DNA of 64,000 nt from the NCBI RefSeq assembly GCF_026239675.1, contig NZ_JAPIVQ010000007.1, positions 62,001 to 126,000 on the forward strand, given 5' to 3'. Shown here piece after piece: positions 50,209 to 60,555 of the stretch (position 1 is the first letter of the stretch; every line of letters starts with the position of its first letter). A program made the translations under genes and the position numbers. Under the pieces are notes generated by a model. It ran no database searches and had not been told where the DNA came from. It saw nothing but the letters and a program-made list of their open reading frames with translations. Source of the stretch: Pedobacter sp. PLR (lineage in GTDB: Bacteria > Bacteroidota > Bacteroidia > Sphingobacteriales > Sphingobacteriaceae).

Positions 50209-52251
50209 CTACCAGATTTTAACACGTTTTTCTGGCGCCAGATATAAAGAATCTTTTGCCGTAACCTTAAATGCGTTGTACCATTCAGGGATATTTCTCA
50301 CTACTCCATTTACTCTGAACTGAGCCGGAGAATGTGGATCTGTACTTACCTGATTTCTCAGCGACTCATCATTTGATTTGTTCAACCAAACTTGTCCCCA
50401 ACCGATAAACACCCTTTGCTCTCCGGTAAAACCATCCATTACTGGTGCTGGTTTACCATTTAAGCTGGCTTTATAAGCTCTTAAAGCGATGCTTAAACCA
50501 CCAAGGTCGCCGATGTTCTCTCCTAAAGTAAATTCACCGTTTACCTTTAAATCCGGGAACACTTTAAATGCACTGTATTGTGCGATCAAAGCCTGAGTTC
50601 TCTTTTTAAATTCTTGATTGTCTTTTGGAGTCCACCAGTTGCGCATTACACCATCACCGTCGAAAGTACTCCCCTGGTCATCAAAACCATGTCCTACTTC
50701 ATGACCAATTACGGCACCAATACCGCCATAATTCACCGCATCTTCTGCGTTCATGTCAAAGAAAGGAGGCTGTAAAATAGCCGCCGGGAACACAATCTCG
50801 TTTAATGTCGGGTTGTAATAAGCGTTAACTGTTTGTGGAGTCATCCCCCATTCTGAACGATCAACCGGTTTACCTAATTTATTCAGGTTGCGGTTATATT
50901 CAAATTCAGCAGCACGTTTCTCATTTCCGTAAAGGTCATGTTTAACCACTTTTAAGGAAGAATAATCTCTCCATTTATCAGGGTATCCGATTTTCGGAGT
51001 GAACTTACTGATTTTCACTAAAGCTTGTTTTTTAGTCTCCGGACTCATCCAATCCAGTTCTTTAATGCTCACTTCATATGATTTCAACAAGTTATCCACT
51101 AGTTTCATCATGCGTTCTTTTGCAGCAGGTGGGAAATGTTTTTCCACGTATAGTTTTCCAACCATTTCACCCAGGCTACTGTTCACCACATCTACTGCTC
51201 TGCGCCATCTTGGTTTCTGTTCTTTTACACCATAAAGTGTTTTCGCATAGAAATCAAAGTTCTCCTCATCAATCGCAGTAGTCAGTGCTGATCCTGCTCC
51301 TGTCAGGGCACTCCATTTTAAATATGTTTTCCAGGTATCCAGAGGCGTATTTTTGAAAATCGCATTCAGGTCTTTAGTATAAGCCACTTGCGTAATCACC
51401 AGACTATCCTGGTTTTTAACGCCTGCTTCGGCTAATAAAGTATTCCAGTCGAAATCAGGAGTCAGTTTGCTCAGATCTTTGATGGCGTATTTATTATACA
51501 GGCCAGCCATGTTTCTGGTTTCCTCTTTTTTCATGTGCTTAGCAGCGATTGAACTCTCCAAAGCCATGATTTGAGCTGCTTTTGCTTTCGCATCCGCTAC
51601 ACCTGCAAGCGTCAGCATCTTTTCAATGTGCGCCACATATTTAGTACGGATCTCTTTTGATTTAGCGTCCTGAAGTAAATAATACTCTCTTTCCGGTAAA
51701 CCTAATCCACCTTGCCAGGTGAACAACATATATTTTTTAGGGTCTTTAAAATCTTCAATAACACCTACACTAAAAGGAATATAGTTTCCGATTTTATTGG
51801 CATAAGCAAAATAAGCAGCAAGATCTTTATTGGAAGCAATGCCGTCAATCTTTTTGAATTCGGCTTGTATTGGCACCAGTCCGATAGAATCACGAACTTT
51901 CATGTTCATATAAGCATCATAAAAATCCCCGATCTTCTGCTGATCAGATCCTTCCGCAGACTTATCTTTAGCTGCATTCCCGATGATTTCCTTGACATCT
52001 TCCTGCGCTTTATCGTTCACAATGGCGCCTGCACCATAAGAAGATTTATCAGCGGGAATTTTGGTGTTTTTAATCCAGGTTCCATTCACGTACTCCATGA
52101 AATTATTTCCCGGAGCAACCGTGGTATCCATGTTTTTAAGGACTATTCCGGAGTGTAATTCCGTGTTTTTCTCAGAATTACTACAAGCGGAAAGCAGCAA
52201 CATAGATCCTGCAACCACCTGGATTCCAATCGATTTTTTGATATTTATCAT
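50209..52251 (-). CDS. M13 family (neprilysin-like) zinc metallopeptidase, lipoprotein
   Basis: A 680-residue peptidase starting at 52251, where a lipoprotein signal begins (lipobox LLSAC); the longer open frame to 52407 adds residues unlike a signal. Zinc site HEVGH in GAVIGHEVGHGFDDQG, the third ligand in GENIGDLGGL, and NAYYNPTLNEIVFPAAILQPPFF upstream are all M13 marks. Cleaves short peptides in the envelope. A TAAATTTG promoter-like element lies at 52282-52275 on the minus strand. Confidence 0.95.
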   Translation of the reverse strand: MINIKKSIGIQVVAGSMLLLSACSNSEKNTELHSGIVLKNMDTTVAPGNNFMEYVNGTWIKNTKIPADKSSYGAGAIVNDKAQEDVKEIIGNAAKDKSAEGSDQQKIGDFYDAYMNMKVRDSIGLVPIQAEFKKIDGIASNKDLAAYFAYANKIGNYIPFSVGVIEDFKDPKKYMLFTWQGGLGLPEREYYLLQDAKSKEIRTKYVAHIEKMLTLAGVADAKAKAAQIMALESSIAAKHMKKEETRNMAGLYNKYAIKDLSKLTPDFDWNTLLAEAGVKNQDSLVITQVAYTKDLNAIFKNTPLDTWKTYLKWSALTGAGSALTTAIDEENFDFYAKTLYGVKEQKPRWRRAVDVVNSSLGEMVGKLYVEKHFPPAAKERMMKLVDNLLKSYEVSIKELDWMSPETKKQALVKISKFTPKIGYPDKWRDYSSLKVVKHDLYGNEKRAAEFEYNRNLNKLGKPVDRSEWGMTPQTVNAYYNPTLNEIVFPAAILQPPFFDMNAEDAVNYGGIGAVIGHEVGHGFDDQGSTFDGDGVMRNWWTPKDNQEFKKRTQALIAQYSAFKVFPDLKVNGEFTLGENIGDLGGLSIALRAYKASLNGKPAPVMDGFTGEQRVFIGWGQVWLNKSNDESLRNQVSTDPHSPAQFRVNGVVRNIPEWYNAFKVTAKDSLYLAPEKRVKIW

Positions 52252-52318
52252 AAAAAAATAATATAGGTATATACCAAATTTAACAAAAGATATGGAATCC
52301 GTGGTTAGCCTCCTGAAA

Positions 52319-52777
52319 TTAGCGAACTGCAATAAAAATATCGACTTCGGCAGCTTCCGGATTATGTGCTTTTCCCCCATAGACTTCGAAATCAGTCGTA
52401 TAAGCACGGGATACTCCTGATTTCCAAATGTCTAACCAGGCCTTAAAAACCAATCCTTCATTCATATTTCCTTTCGGCGAATGCTGCTCATAAGCTCCAC
52501 CGGCAATGGTTACACCGCGCATTCCTTCAGGAATCTGATCCAGATTTTGAACTGCATATCCGATAACCGTTGTATAAGGTTGGGTATAATCTCCTTCATA
52601 GTCGGTATAAATGCTATATACCTCATCGCCAAGTTTGTTTTCTAGTTTTGAGGCAATGTTTTCGGTACTGAATCTCGCCCATAATTCAGGGATATCAATT
52701 CCGGCTTTACCCGGGTCATTACTCGTGCTGACTGCGATACCTACTACAAAAAAGGGTGTTAGCGTTACGCTTTCCAT
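52319..52777 (-). CDS. GyrI-like / effector-binding domain protein
   Basis: A 152-residue single-domain protein of the GyrI-like (AraC effector-binding, SOUL-type) superfamily: FFVVGIAVSTS opening strand, LWARFS, YTTVIGYAV, YTTDFEVYGG and a C-terminal EVDIFIAVR. Such domains bind hydrophobic or cationic small molecules. I start at the ATG at 52777. It lies upstream of the M13 gene on the same strand. Confidence 0.83.
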   Translation of the reverse strand: MESVTLTPFFVVGIAVSTSNDPGKAGIDIPELWARFSTENIASKLENKLGDEVYSIYTDYEGDYTQPYTTVIGYAVQNLDQIPEGMRGVTIAGGAYEQHSPKGNMNEGLVFKAWLDIWKSGVSRAYTTDFEVYGGKAHNPEAAEVDIFIAVR

Positions 52778-53050
52778 TTTATAATTTTCTAATGATTTAT
52801 GCTGCAAATTTAAAGGGGCTAGTGACAACCTTATGTCAGGGCTATTTTAATTTTTCTAAACAAATTGCAAAATACTGAATCTTTAACAGCCGCCTGGCAA
52901 CACCCCTGAGTTTAACACCTCAATGTCAACAAGTCATAGAAATCCAGCCCCGGATATGATCTCCCCTTTAAATTTACGTTAAATCTTTAACGCTTAATGC
53001 TCAGTTAACATGAGTCCTATAACTTCATAGTAAATCAAAAACACCCGACG

Positions 53051-54181
53051 ATGATCAGTACAAAGATTCTTTATAAAGCAGTTTTGAAAAAAGATCAGGT
53101 AGATGACAGTCATACCTTCCAGCCATTGCCATCACCATCAGGAAGCTACCCTTACCGCTTAAATCTGGAGCAGAAATCCGGCAATGATAAACCTCAGGCT
53201 ATGGTGTTTCACATGGTGGGTGATACCGGTGGATTTAAACAACCAGACTTGCAAAAACAAATCGCCAGTCAGATGGCACAACAATATTTGCAGGCCGCTT
53301 GTCCGGAAGAGCGTCCTTCCTTTTTATACCATTTAGGAGACCTCGTTTATCATTATGGAGAGCCCGATCAATATCAGGATCAGTTTTTGAAACCTTATGA
53401 AAGTTACCCTGGTCCAATCTATGCGATTGCCGGAAACCACGATACGGATGTAAATCCCAATGCAGCCGAGCATTACGAACCCCTTGAAGCTTTCTATACC
53501 GCATTTTGTAACACTTGTCCGGCTACCCTACATTTCGGTACAGGCGTAAAAAGAAAAAGTCAGGTACAACCCAATGTGTATTGGACAATGGAAAGCCCAT
53601 TGGCCACAATTATTGGCCTTCATACCAATGTACCCAAGTTTGGTTGCATCAAAAAAGAACAACAAGACTGGTTTATTAAAGAGTTGAAACACGCTTCAAA
53701 GTACCGTTCAGAAAAGGCGATCATTGTGTGTATGCACCATGCCCCTTATTCGGCAGACGTGAATCATGGTTCCAGCATGCCTATGGTAGAATTCCTGGAA
53801 GCTTCATTTGCTGCGGCTGGTGTAAAACCAGACCTGATTTTTAGCGGCCATGTGCACAATTACCAGCGCTTTACCAAGCACTATCCTGATGGAAAAACCC
53901 TGCCGTTTGTGGTTGCAGGAGCGGGAGGTTTCGATGAGCTTCATGCTTTAGCCGATCCGGAAGAACCAGGGTACCACACTGAAAATGAATTATTCGATCA
54001 GGTGTCTCTGGAAAACTATTGCGACAACAGACATGGCTTCCTGAGAATTGCCATTGAAAAAACACCTTTTAAATTTACCATCAAAGGAGAGTACTACACG
54101 CTTTCCGCTGAAAATCGTGGAAATAATGAACAGGAAGCCCTATTGTTTGATGAGTTTACGGTGGATCTGACCGGAAGGTAA
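53051..54181 (+). CDS. Calcineurin-like metallophosphoesterase
   Basis: A 376-residue metallophosphoesterase with the five metal motifs: MVGDTGG for the first Asp, HLGDLVYHYG, AGNHDTD, CMHHAPYS and SGHVHNYQR. No signal peptide, so probably cytoplasmic. It resembles purple acid phosphatase-like phosphoesterases; substrate unknown. It precedes the FecI-FecR-receptor locus, probably as a separate unit. Confidence 0.9.
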   Translation: MISTKILYKAVLKKDQVDDSHTFQPLPSPSGSYPYRLNLEQKSGNDKPQAMVFHMVGDTGGFKQPDLQKQIASQMAQQYLQAACPEERPSFLYHLGDLVYHYGEPDQYQDQFLKPYESYPGPIYAIAGNHDTDVNPNAAEHYEPLEAFYTAFCNTCPATLHFGTGVKRKSQVQPNVYWTMESPLATIIGLHTNVPKFGCIKKEQQDWFIKELKHASKYRSEKAIIVCMHHAPYSADVNHGSSMPMVEFLEASFAAAGVKPDLIFSGHVHNYQRFTKHYPDGKTLPFVVAGAGGFDELHALADPEEPGYHTENELFDQVSLENYCDNRHGFLRIAIEKTPFKFTIKGEYYTLSAENRGNNEQEALLFDEFTVDLTGR

Positions 54182-54246
54182 GCCTCAACCCCTGCCCCTC
54201 CCTTCTGTTTTCTTGTTTATTTTTTATAACATTGGGCGGGATATTG

Positions 54247-54855
54247 ATGGAAATACAAAGATTGGAGCAACTGGAAGACAAGGAACTACTCATTAAATTA
54301 ATAGAGGGAGATGAGCTTGCATTTGTAAAAATTTACAATCAATACCGGAATAAGGTGTATAACTATGCGTATCAACTTAGCAAATCTCCGGATACGGCTG
54401 AAGAGATTGTACAGGAAGTATTCATCAGGCTCTGGCAAAAGCGGGAACAAATCAATACCGACTTCTCTTTTTCAGGATACATCAAGAAAATCACCTTAAA
54501 TCAGGTATTGAATCACCTGAAAAAGATTGCCCGTGAAAAGGCCTTACAGGAAGAAGTGTTCCACCATATTTCAGGGAACACCAGCCGCGCAGAAGACCAG
54601 TTACTCGAAAAAGAGCTTCGAAAAGTTTATGAAGAGGCGATTGCGCAGCTCCCTGCGCAGAAAAAGCTGATTTATCAAATGGTCCGTTCCGAAGAGCTCA
54701 GTCATGAAGAAATCGCCATAAAGTTGAATATCTCTAAAAATACGGTCAAAAACCACATGGTGGAGGCCAGTAAATCGGTGCGCGAATACGTCCGCAGAAA
54801 TGGTGGAGTGATCTGTTTTATCCTCGCTTCCTCAAATTATTTTCATTCCAACTAG
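54247..54855 (+). CDS. ECF RNA polymerase sigma factor (FecI-like)
   Basis: A 202-residue ECF sigma: region 2 (YNQYRNKVYNYAYQLSKSPDTAEEIVQEVFIRLW, about 30-63) and region 4 with the HTH (ELSHEEIAIKLNISKNTVKNHMVEA, about 154-178). I use the ATG at 54247; the upstream start at 54232 adds five unconserved residues. It is followed by a FecR anti-sigma and a TonB receptor, the classic surface-signalling arrangement in which substrate binding at the receptor releases the sigma. Confidence 0.94.
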   Translation: MEIQRLEQLEDKELLIKLIEGDELAFVKIYNQYRNKVYNYAYQLSKSPDTAEEIVQEVFIRLWQKREQINTDFSFSGYIKKITLNQVLNHLKKIAREKALQEEVFHHISGNTSRAEDQLLEKELRKVYEEAIAQLPAQKKLIYQMVRSEELSHEEIAIKLNISKNTVKNHMVEASKSVREYVRRNGGVICFILASSNYFHSN

Positions 54856-54890
54856 TCCTACCCGCCATTACAGTTGTATGGTAAGTAGTC

Positions 54891-55928
54891 ATGGAAGAAA
54901 AAGAAGAATTAATCCGTCTATATCAACTGTATTTGAACAACCGCTGCACGGCGGAAGAGTTGAATCGTTTCTTTATACTCATCAATAAAGGAAAAGAAGA
55001 GGAAAACCTCGTTCAACTGTTGTCGGCTACCTGGGATCAGATCCCCCTCGCTCCGGAAACAGGATTATTGCCTTATTTTCTTCCGCAAGAAAATCCACAG
55101 CAAACCGCAGCGATCCCTGATCAGCACCTTGCTACCCGAAATACCGGCAACCCGGATATTCCTTTTCCGAAATCATACCCGATGTTCCGGTACGTTGCGG
55201 CAATTGCTGCCATGCTACTTCTGGTTTGCGGCATTTACTTTTATCGCGCCGAATTATGGACTGGTATAGCAGGTGCTCCAAAAATGGAAATCGCCAGCGT
55301 CGGCCATGACCGCAAACAATTACAACTTTCCGATGGCACAAAAGTATGGCTAAGTCCACATAGTAAATTAACTTATCCAGCCAACTTTGAAGGGAATAAC
55401 CGCCTGGTAAGCCTGGACGGAGAAGCCTTTTTTGAGGTGGCTCATGATGCCAACCATCCTTTTATCATCCAATCAGGAAAAGTAAGTACCCGCGTTTTGG
55501 GTACAAGTTTCAGCTTATCGGCCTACCCTAAGGAAGAAGATGTCAATATCACCCTGCTCAGTGGAAAGGTGGCAGTATCTCTTGATGCAGCTGGAAAAAC
55601 CAGAGAAGCCGTCATTACCGCCAATCAACGCATATCTGTCGACAAAAAACAAGAAACCATCAGCACGATAAACTTCCCGGACGCCAAAGATTTTCTGGAC
55701 AGACGTTTAGGGCTTTTCGACTATAAAGGAACACCATTAGCGGAAGTAATTGAAGATCTGGAAATGCAATATCAGGTCCAGATCAATCTTTCTCCTGAAT
55801 TACAGGACCACCGTTTTTATGGTCATTTAAATATGAACACCACACTGCTACAGTCCCTGCAAAAACTATGTACGGTAATGGAAAGCAATTGGAAAAAAGA
55901 TGGAGGGCAATATGTAATTACAAAATAA
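54891..55928 (+). CDS. FecR-type anti-sigma factor
   Basis: A 345-residue inner-membrane protein: cytoplasmic N terminus of about 100 residues that would hold the sigma, one membrane helix (about 102-121), and periplasmic FecR and DUF4974-like domains (about 142-235 and 275-345: LQLSDGTKVWLSPHSKLTYP, VEVAHDANHPFIIQSG, LDRRLGLFDYKGTPLAEVIEDLE). It is 35 bp after the sigma gene and 106 bp before the receptor. Confidence 0.94.
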   Translation: MEEKEELIRLYQLYLNNRCTAEELNRFFILINKGKEEENLVQLLSATWDQIPLAPETGLLPYFLPQENPQQTAAIPDQHLATRNTGNPDIPFPKSYPMFRYVAAIAAMLLLVCGIYFYRAELWTGIAGAPKMEIASVGHDRKQLQLSDGTKVWLSPHSKLTYPANFEGNNRLVSLDGEAFFEVAHDANHPFIIQSGKVSTRVLGTSFSLSAYPKEEDVNITLLSGKVAVSLDAAGKTREAVITANQRISVDKKQETISTINFPDAKDFLDRRLGLFDYKGTPLAEVIEDLEMQYQVQINLSPELQDHRFYGHLNMNTTLLQSLQKLCTVMESNWKKDGGQYVITK

Positions 55929-56034
55929 ATGTCCGGCTTCTATAAAGAAAACCGGACAAGTACCGCAATCAATTTAAAAATGCCCCGGCCTTGAGAACTT
56001 AAGGGCAGATAAAATCAATATTTAAGCTAAAGTT

Positions 56035-58680
56035 ATGAAAAAATACGGACCTAAAAGGTTCCTGGCGGTTATCGCCTTAATGTTACTATTTGTACTCCTG
56101 ATGCAGCTGACAACCCATGCACAAATGCCATTGGAGAAGCGATTGACCATCAGTTTGAAAGCAGAACCTTTAAAAACCGCTTTGGATAAGATCAGTAAAT
56201 TGAGCCAGGTAAAGTTCACTTATAATGAACAGGTGGCCAATAGTCCGGTGAAAATCTCATTAGAAGCCAAAAATAAAACCCTGAATGAGGTACTGACGAT
56301 GGCCTTTTCCGATCAGCCTTTTAAGTTTAAGGCGCTTGATCAGGAGATTCACGTTCAATATGACGCGACGAAAGGAAAAAAGCCGGGAGCCGATCCGGCG
56401 GCAAATCCGGCGAGAAACGCAGACAAGTACAGTTTAAGTGGTACGATTTCTTCTTCTAAAACGGGAGAAACACTAATTGCAGCTACCATACGCTGGGTTG
56501 GAACCAAAGTTGCCAGCATCAGTAATGAATATGGCTTCTATTCCATCACACTCCCAAAAGGAATACAACAAATAGAAGTTTCAGCGATTGGTTTCCGAAG
56601 TCTGACAAAATCCATTGACCTGAATGGCCCTATGCGCCTCAACATCGCATTGGAAGAAGATGCAAATGAACTGGAAACAGTCAGCATCACGGCTACCTCA
56701 GCAAAAAGAGATATAGAAAACCCACAAATGGGCATGGAACGCATTAACCTAAAAGAAACGAAAAACATACCAATGGTACTGGGTGAGCGCGACGTGATCA
56801 AAACCTTACAACTACTACCGGGTGTAAAATCCTCGGGAGAAGGTGCCGGGGGCTTTTTTGTCCGCGGAGGAAGCGCAGACCAGAACATGATCCTGCTGGA
56901 TGAAGCACCGGTATATGGCGCCTCTCACCTATTGGGTTTCTTTTCAACATTCAACTCCGACGCCATCAAAAATGTGACGCTTTATAAAAGTGGCATGCCA
57001 GCACAATATGGTGGAGGTCTTTCTTCTGTGATGGATGTAAAAATGAACGATGGAAATCTCCGGAAATTCGGCGTAAGCGGTGGTGTAGGCATGATTGCTG
57101 CCCGGTTAAATGTAGAAGGACCGATACAAAAAGAAAAGTCTTCCTTCCTGATTTCTGCCCGCAGAACCTATCTGGATGCTTTCCTGAAATTATCAAAAGA
57201 CTCTGCAATCAGGAACAGTAGCTTGTATTTCTACGATGTAAATGCCAAGGCAAACTACATTCTGGGTGAGAAAGACCGGATTTATGTATCCGGTTATTTT
57301 GGCAGAGATGTATTATCTGCAGATAATCTGGCCGGCATCAACTGGGGGAATGCAACGGCTACCCTTCGCTGGAATCACCTGTTTAGCAACAAACTATTCT
57401 CCAATACTTCCCTGATTTTCAGCAATTACAACTACAAAATCAGCACGAATGAAGAAGAAAGCTCCTTGTCGTTATTTTCCCAAATCAGAGACTTTAATTT
57501 CAAAGAAGACCTGCAATGGTTCATCAACGATAAGAACACCCTGAGCTTTGGGTTAAACTCCATTTACCATACCATTAAACCAGGAGAAGTAAGGGCAGAA
57601 GGCAATTCAGGCATGGTTTCCCAGGATCTGGAAAACCGCTACGCTTTAGATAACGCCATTTATGCGAGCAATACCTGGAAAGTAGCTGAAGGCCTTAGTC
57701 TGACCTATGGCTTGCGCTTATCTGCATTTAGCATCCTTGGTAAAGGCACCTATTATGACATCAATAACGCAGGACAAGTGACTGGCGAAACCACTTATAA
57801 AAGAGGGGAAGTGGTAAAAACCTATATCAATCTGGAACCCAGAATTGCGGCATCAGTACAACTTTCTGAGTCGGCGGCTTTAAAAGCTTCCTACGTACGT
57901 AATGCGCAGAATTTGCACCTGATTTCTAATTCCAATTCGGCATCTCCGGTAGACCGATGGACGGCCAGCACCAATATCATTAAACCAGAACTCAGTGATC
58001 AGGTATCCTTAGGGTACTATAAAAACCTTGCCGGAGACCGTTACGAACTCACGATAGAAACCTATTACAAAGACTTAAAAAACCAGATCGATTACCGGAA
58101 TGGGGCCGATATTTACACCAACAAACCGATAGAAACGCAATTGCTTTTTGGCAAAGGACGTGCTTATGGTGTGGAATGGCTACTGAAAAAGAAAACAGGA
58201 AAGCTAACCGGTTGGCTAGCCTATACCCTTTCCAAATCAGAAAGGCAGGTGGATGGCATCAACAATAACCGATGGTACAATACCCGACAAGACCGTACGC
58301 ACGATATTTCTATTGTGGCCATGTATGAGCTGAATAAAAAATGGTCGTTCTCTGCCAACTGGGTCTTTGCAACAGGTAACGCAGTCACCTTCCCGAATGC
58401 GAAATACACGCTGCTTGGAGAGAGTTATTTCTATTATTCTGCAAGAAATGCAGACCGTATGCCTGCTTATCACCGTCTGGATCTTGGCGCCACGCATATC
58501 CTGAAAAAGAGAAAGAACTTCTCTTCAGAGCTGAGCTTTAGCTTATACAATGCTTATGGCCGTTCAAATGCGTACAGAATCGCTTTCCGCGAAAATGAAA
58601 ATGAACCCAATGTAACAGAAGCCCTGAAGACCAGCCTGTTCAGGTTTGTTCCTTCCATTTCTTATGATTTCAAATTTTAA
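56035..58680 (+). CDS. TonB-dependent outer membrane receptor with STN signalling domain
   Basis: An 881-residue receptor: signal peptide (1-30), STN domain (about 36-107) that touches FecR, a carboxypeptidase-regulatory-like beta domain (about 131-215), a plug (about 235-350; GVKSSGEGAGGFFVRGGSADQN) and a 22-strand barrel ending in the expected aromatic SYDFKF. The receptor-FecR-FecI set indicates substrate-responsive expression. No SusD gene follows; a DUF4249 lipoprotein gene occupies that place. Confidence 0.95.
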   Translation: MKKYGPKRFLAVIALMLLFVLLMQLTTHAQMPLEKRLTISLKAEPLKTALDKISKLSQVKFTYNEQVANSPVKISLEAKNKTLNEVLTMAFSDQPFKFKALDQEIHVQYDATKGKKPGADPAANPARNADKYSLSGTISSSKTGETLIAATIRWVGTKVASISNEYGFYSITLPKGIQQIEVSAIGFRSLTKSIDLNGPMRLNIALEEDANELETVSITATSAKRDIENPQMGMERINLKETKNIPMVLGERDVIKTLQLLPGVKSSGEGAGGFFVRGGSADQNMILLDEAPVYGASHLLGFFSTFNSDAIKNVTLYKSGMPAQYGGGLSSVMDVKMNDGNLRKFGVSGGVGMIAARLNVEGPIQKEKSSFLISARRTYLDAFLKLSKDSAIRNSSLYFYDVNAKANYILGEKDRIYVSGYFGRDVLSADNLAGINWGNATATLRWNHLFSNKLFSNTSLIFSNYNYKISTNEEESSLSLFSQIRDFNFKEDLQWFINDKNTLSFGLNSIYHTIKPGEVRAEGNSGMVSQDLENRYALDNAIYASNTWKVAEGLSLTYGLRLSAFSILGKGTYYDINNAGQVTGETTYKRGEVVKTYINLEPRIAASVQLSESAALKASYVRNAQNLHLISNSNSASPVDRWTASTNIIKPELSDQVSLGYYKNLAGDRYELTIETYYKDLKNQIDYRNGADIYTNKPIETQLLFGKGRAYGVEWLLKKKTGKLTGWLAYTLSKSERQVDGINNNRWYNTRQDRTHDISIVAMYELNKKWSFSANWVFATGNAVTFPNAKYTLLGESYFYYSARNADRMPAYHRLDLGATHILKKRKNFSSELSFSLYNAYGRSNAYRIAFRENENEPNVTEALKTSLFRFVPSISYDFKF

Positions 58681-58701
58681 AAACCCTGCAGAAATTACCC
58701 C

Positions 58702-59496
58702 ATGAAAAATATATCCTACTTATTATTATTAATCCCTGTATTACTAGGCTCCTGTGAAAAGGTGATTGACCTGAAATACACTGATAATGAAGTCAAATAT
58801 GTGATTGAAGGAACGCTGACCAATGAACCTGGCAGCTGCACCGTCCTGCTCAGTAAAACCAGAAACTTTAAAGACAGCAATCCATTCAACGGCTTAAGTG
58901 GCGGGCTGGTGAAAATTGAAAATAACGGAACTACTTATACCCTGCCGGAAGTTAGTCCGGGGGTCTATAAACTGTCTACTTTAACCGGTGTTCCCGGCCA
59001 GACTTATCATTTGACAGTTGCGGTGGAAGGGGAAACTTTCAGTGCTTCCAGCACGATGCCATTCCCTGTTCCCTTTGATGATTTTTACCTGAAGCCGAAA
59101 GATTTTGACAGCCTGAGAACCATCACCTATGTGAAATATAAAGACCCGGCCACCCAGACAAACTTTTATTGGTTTGAGCTGTTTGTCAATGATAAAAGAC
59201 AACGAAACTTTAGCCTGATGAACGATCAATTCACTCCGGGTCAGGAAGTAAACACGGCTGTCATTTTTGAGAATAAAACCGATGATTTGTCAAGGAATTT
59301 TAAAAAAGGAGACAAATTAGCACTCGAAATGCATAGTATTGATGCTTCTGTTTACCTTTATCTCTTCAGTTTATCTGCTGCAGAAGGCTCTGATAATGGA
59401 GCCGCGCCAGCAAACCCGCTGAGCAATTTAAAAGGTGGTGCATTGGGATTTTTCAGTGCGCAAACCACGCAAAAAAGAATGTTAGTGATTCCTTAA
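58702..59496 (+). CDS. DUF4249 outer-membrane-associated lipoprotein
   Basis: A 264-residue lipoprotein (lipobox LLGSC, Cys17) of the DUF4249 family, known from frequent pairing with TonB receptors. IDLKYTDNEVKYVIEGTLTNEPG and LTGVPGQTYHLTVAVEG match the family's beta-sandwich start. It may act as a surface lid or binding partner of the receptor, like SusD. It is 21 bp after the receptor and one base before the next start, so one operon. Confidence 0.9.
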   Translation: MKNISYLLLLIPVLLGSCEKVIDLKYTDNEVKYVIEGTLTNEPGSCTVLLSKTRNFKDSNPFNGLSGGLVKIENNGTTYTLPEVSPGVYKLSTLTGVPGQTYHLTVAVEGETFSASSTMPFPVPFDDFYLKPKDFDSLRTITYVKYKDPATQTNFYWFELFVNDKRQRNFSLMNDQFTPGQEVNTAVIFENKTDDLSRNFKKGDKLALEMHSIDASVYLYLFSLSAAEGSDNGAAPANPLSNLKGGALGFFSAQTTQKRMLVIP

Positions 59497-59497
59497 G

Positions 59498-60391
59498 ATG
59501 AATGAGTTATTAGACAAAAATCTGAGCATTATTACGCTATTTGGATTTGTTGTAATCCTTACCTTAATAGAAATGTACTTTAGCTACGTCCATGATAAAA
59601 AAATGTATCATGGACGTGATACACTCACCAATGTTTACCTGATGGTTGTTGCGTTTGTAGTGAACCTGACCATGAAAACGGCGACCTTCTTTTTACTGGA
59701 TTACTGTTATACCCATTACCGTCTTTTTGAAATTTCCAATGTCTGGCTGTATTGGATCGTGTTAATCCTGGTACAGGACCTCCTCTATTGGTTGTTACAT
59801 ACCACCGGACATTATGTGCGCTTATTCTGGGCAATGCATGTGACCCACCATTCTTCAGAATTTTTCAACCTGACTACCGGCTTCAGGTCTACTGTATTTG
59901 AGCCCTTATACCGTGTGTTTTTCTATTTGCCATTGGCTTTCATGGGTTTCAATGCTTTTGACATACTTTTTGCCTACCTGATTACCCAGATTTATGGCAA
60001 CCTGGTCCATACCCAAACAATAGGAAAACTACATCCCTGGATCGAATATGTCTTTGTGACCCCTTCCCATCACCGCGTTCACCATGCCAGCAATATCAGG
60101 TATCTGGATAAAAATATGGGCATGGTGCTGATCGTATGGGACCGCTGGTTCGGTACTTTTCAGGAGGAAATCCCTGAAGAGAAGATTCACTACGGATTAA
60201 CCTCACAACCGGAAGACCATGGTGCCGTAAATGTTATCTTTCATGAGCTGATTGCACTTTTTGCCGATGTAAAAAGGGCGCCAGGCTGGAAGAACAAGTT
60301 GAAATACCTGTTTAACCCACCGGGATGGAGCCATGATGGCACCAGTAAAACCTCCAGAGTACTTCAGAAAGAACTCATGGATCAAGCCTGA
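59498..60391 (+). CDS. Sterol desaturase / fatty acid hydroxylase family membrane protein
   Basis: A 297-residue di-iron membrane oxygenase-like protein with about five helices and the three histidine clusters: HTTGH, HVTHHSS and HRVHHASN. These hydroxylate or desaturate lipids. It begins one base after the DUF4249 stop, so it belongs to the receptor operon; a link between uptake and lipid modification is possible. Confidence 0.92.
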   Translation: MNELLDKNLSIITLFGFVVILTLIEMYFSYVHDKKMYHGRDTLTNVYLMVVAFVVNLTMKTATFFLLDYCYTHYRLFEISNVWLYWIVLILVQDLLYWLLHTTGHYVRLFWAMHVTHHSSEFFNLTTGFRSTVFEPLYRVFFYLPLAFMGFNAFDILFAYLITQIYGNLVHTQTIGKLHPWIEYVFVTPSHHRVHHASNIRYLDKNMGMVLIVWDRWFGTFQEEIPEEKIHYGLTSQPEDHGAVNVIFHELIALFADVKRAPGWKNKLKYLFNPPGWSHDGTSKTSRVLQKELMDQA

Positions 60392-60412
60392 TTCATTCTG
60401 ATCAACGTCTTT

Positions 60413-60458
60413 ATTCAAATGATCTTCATCACCAGATTCAAATGATCTTCATCACCAG
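60413..60458. repeat. Two-copy 23-bp tandem repeat
   Basis: The unit ATTCAAATGATCTTCATCACCAG occurs twice, end to end, at 60413-60435 and 60436-60458 in the 164-bp gap before the CoA transferase gene. Confidence 0.9.
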
Positions 60459-60555
60459 CTTTACGGGGATTTGTCAAGAGATTTAGCACAAAATCCCTGG
60501 CTTTTTGTTAGGTATAGAATTAACCTCTAAATTTCTTTAAAGCTGATTAAAATCT

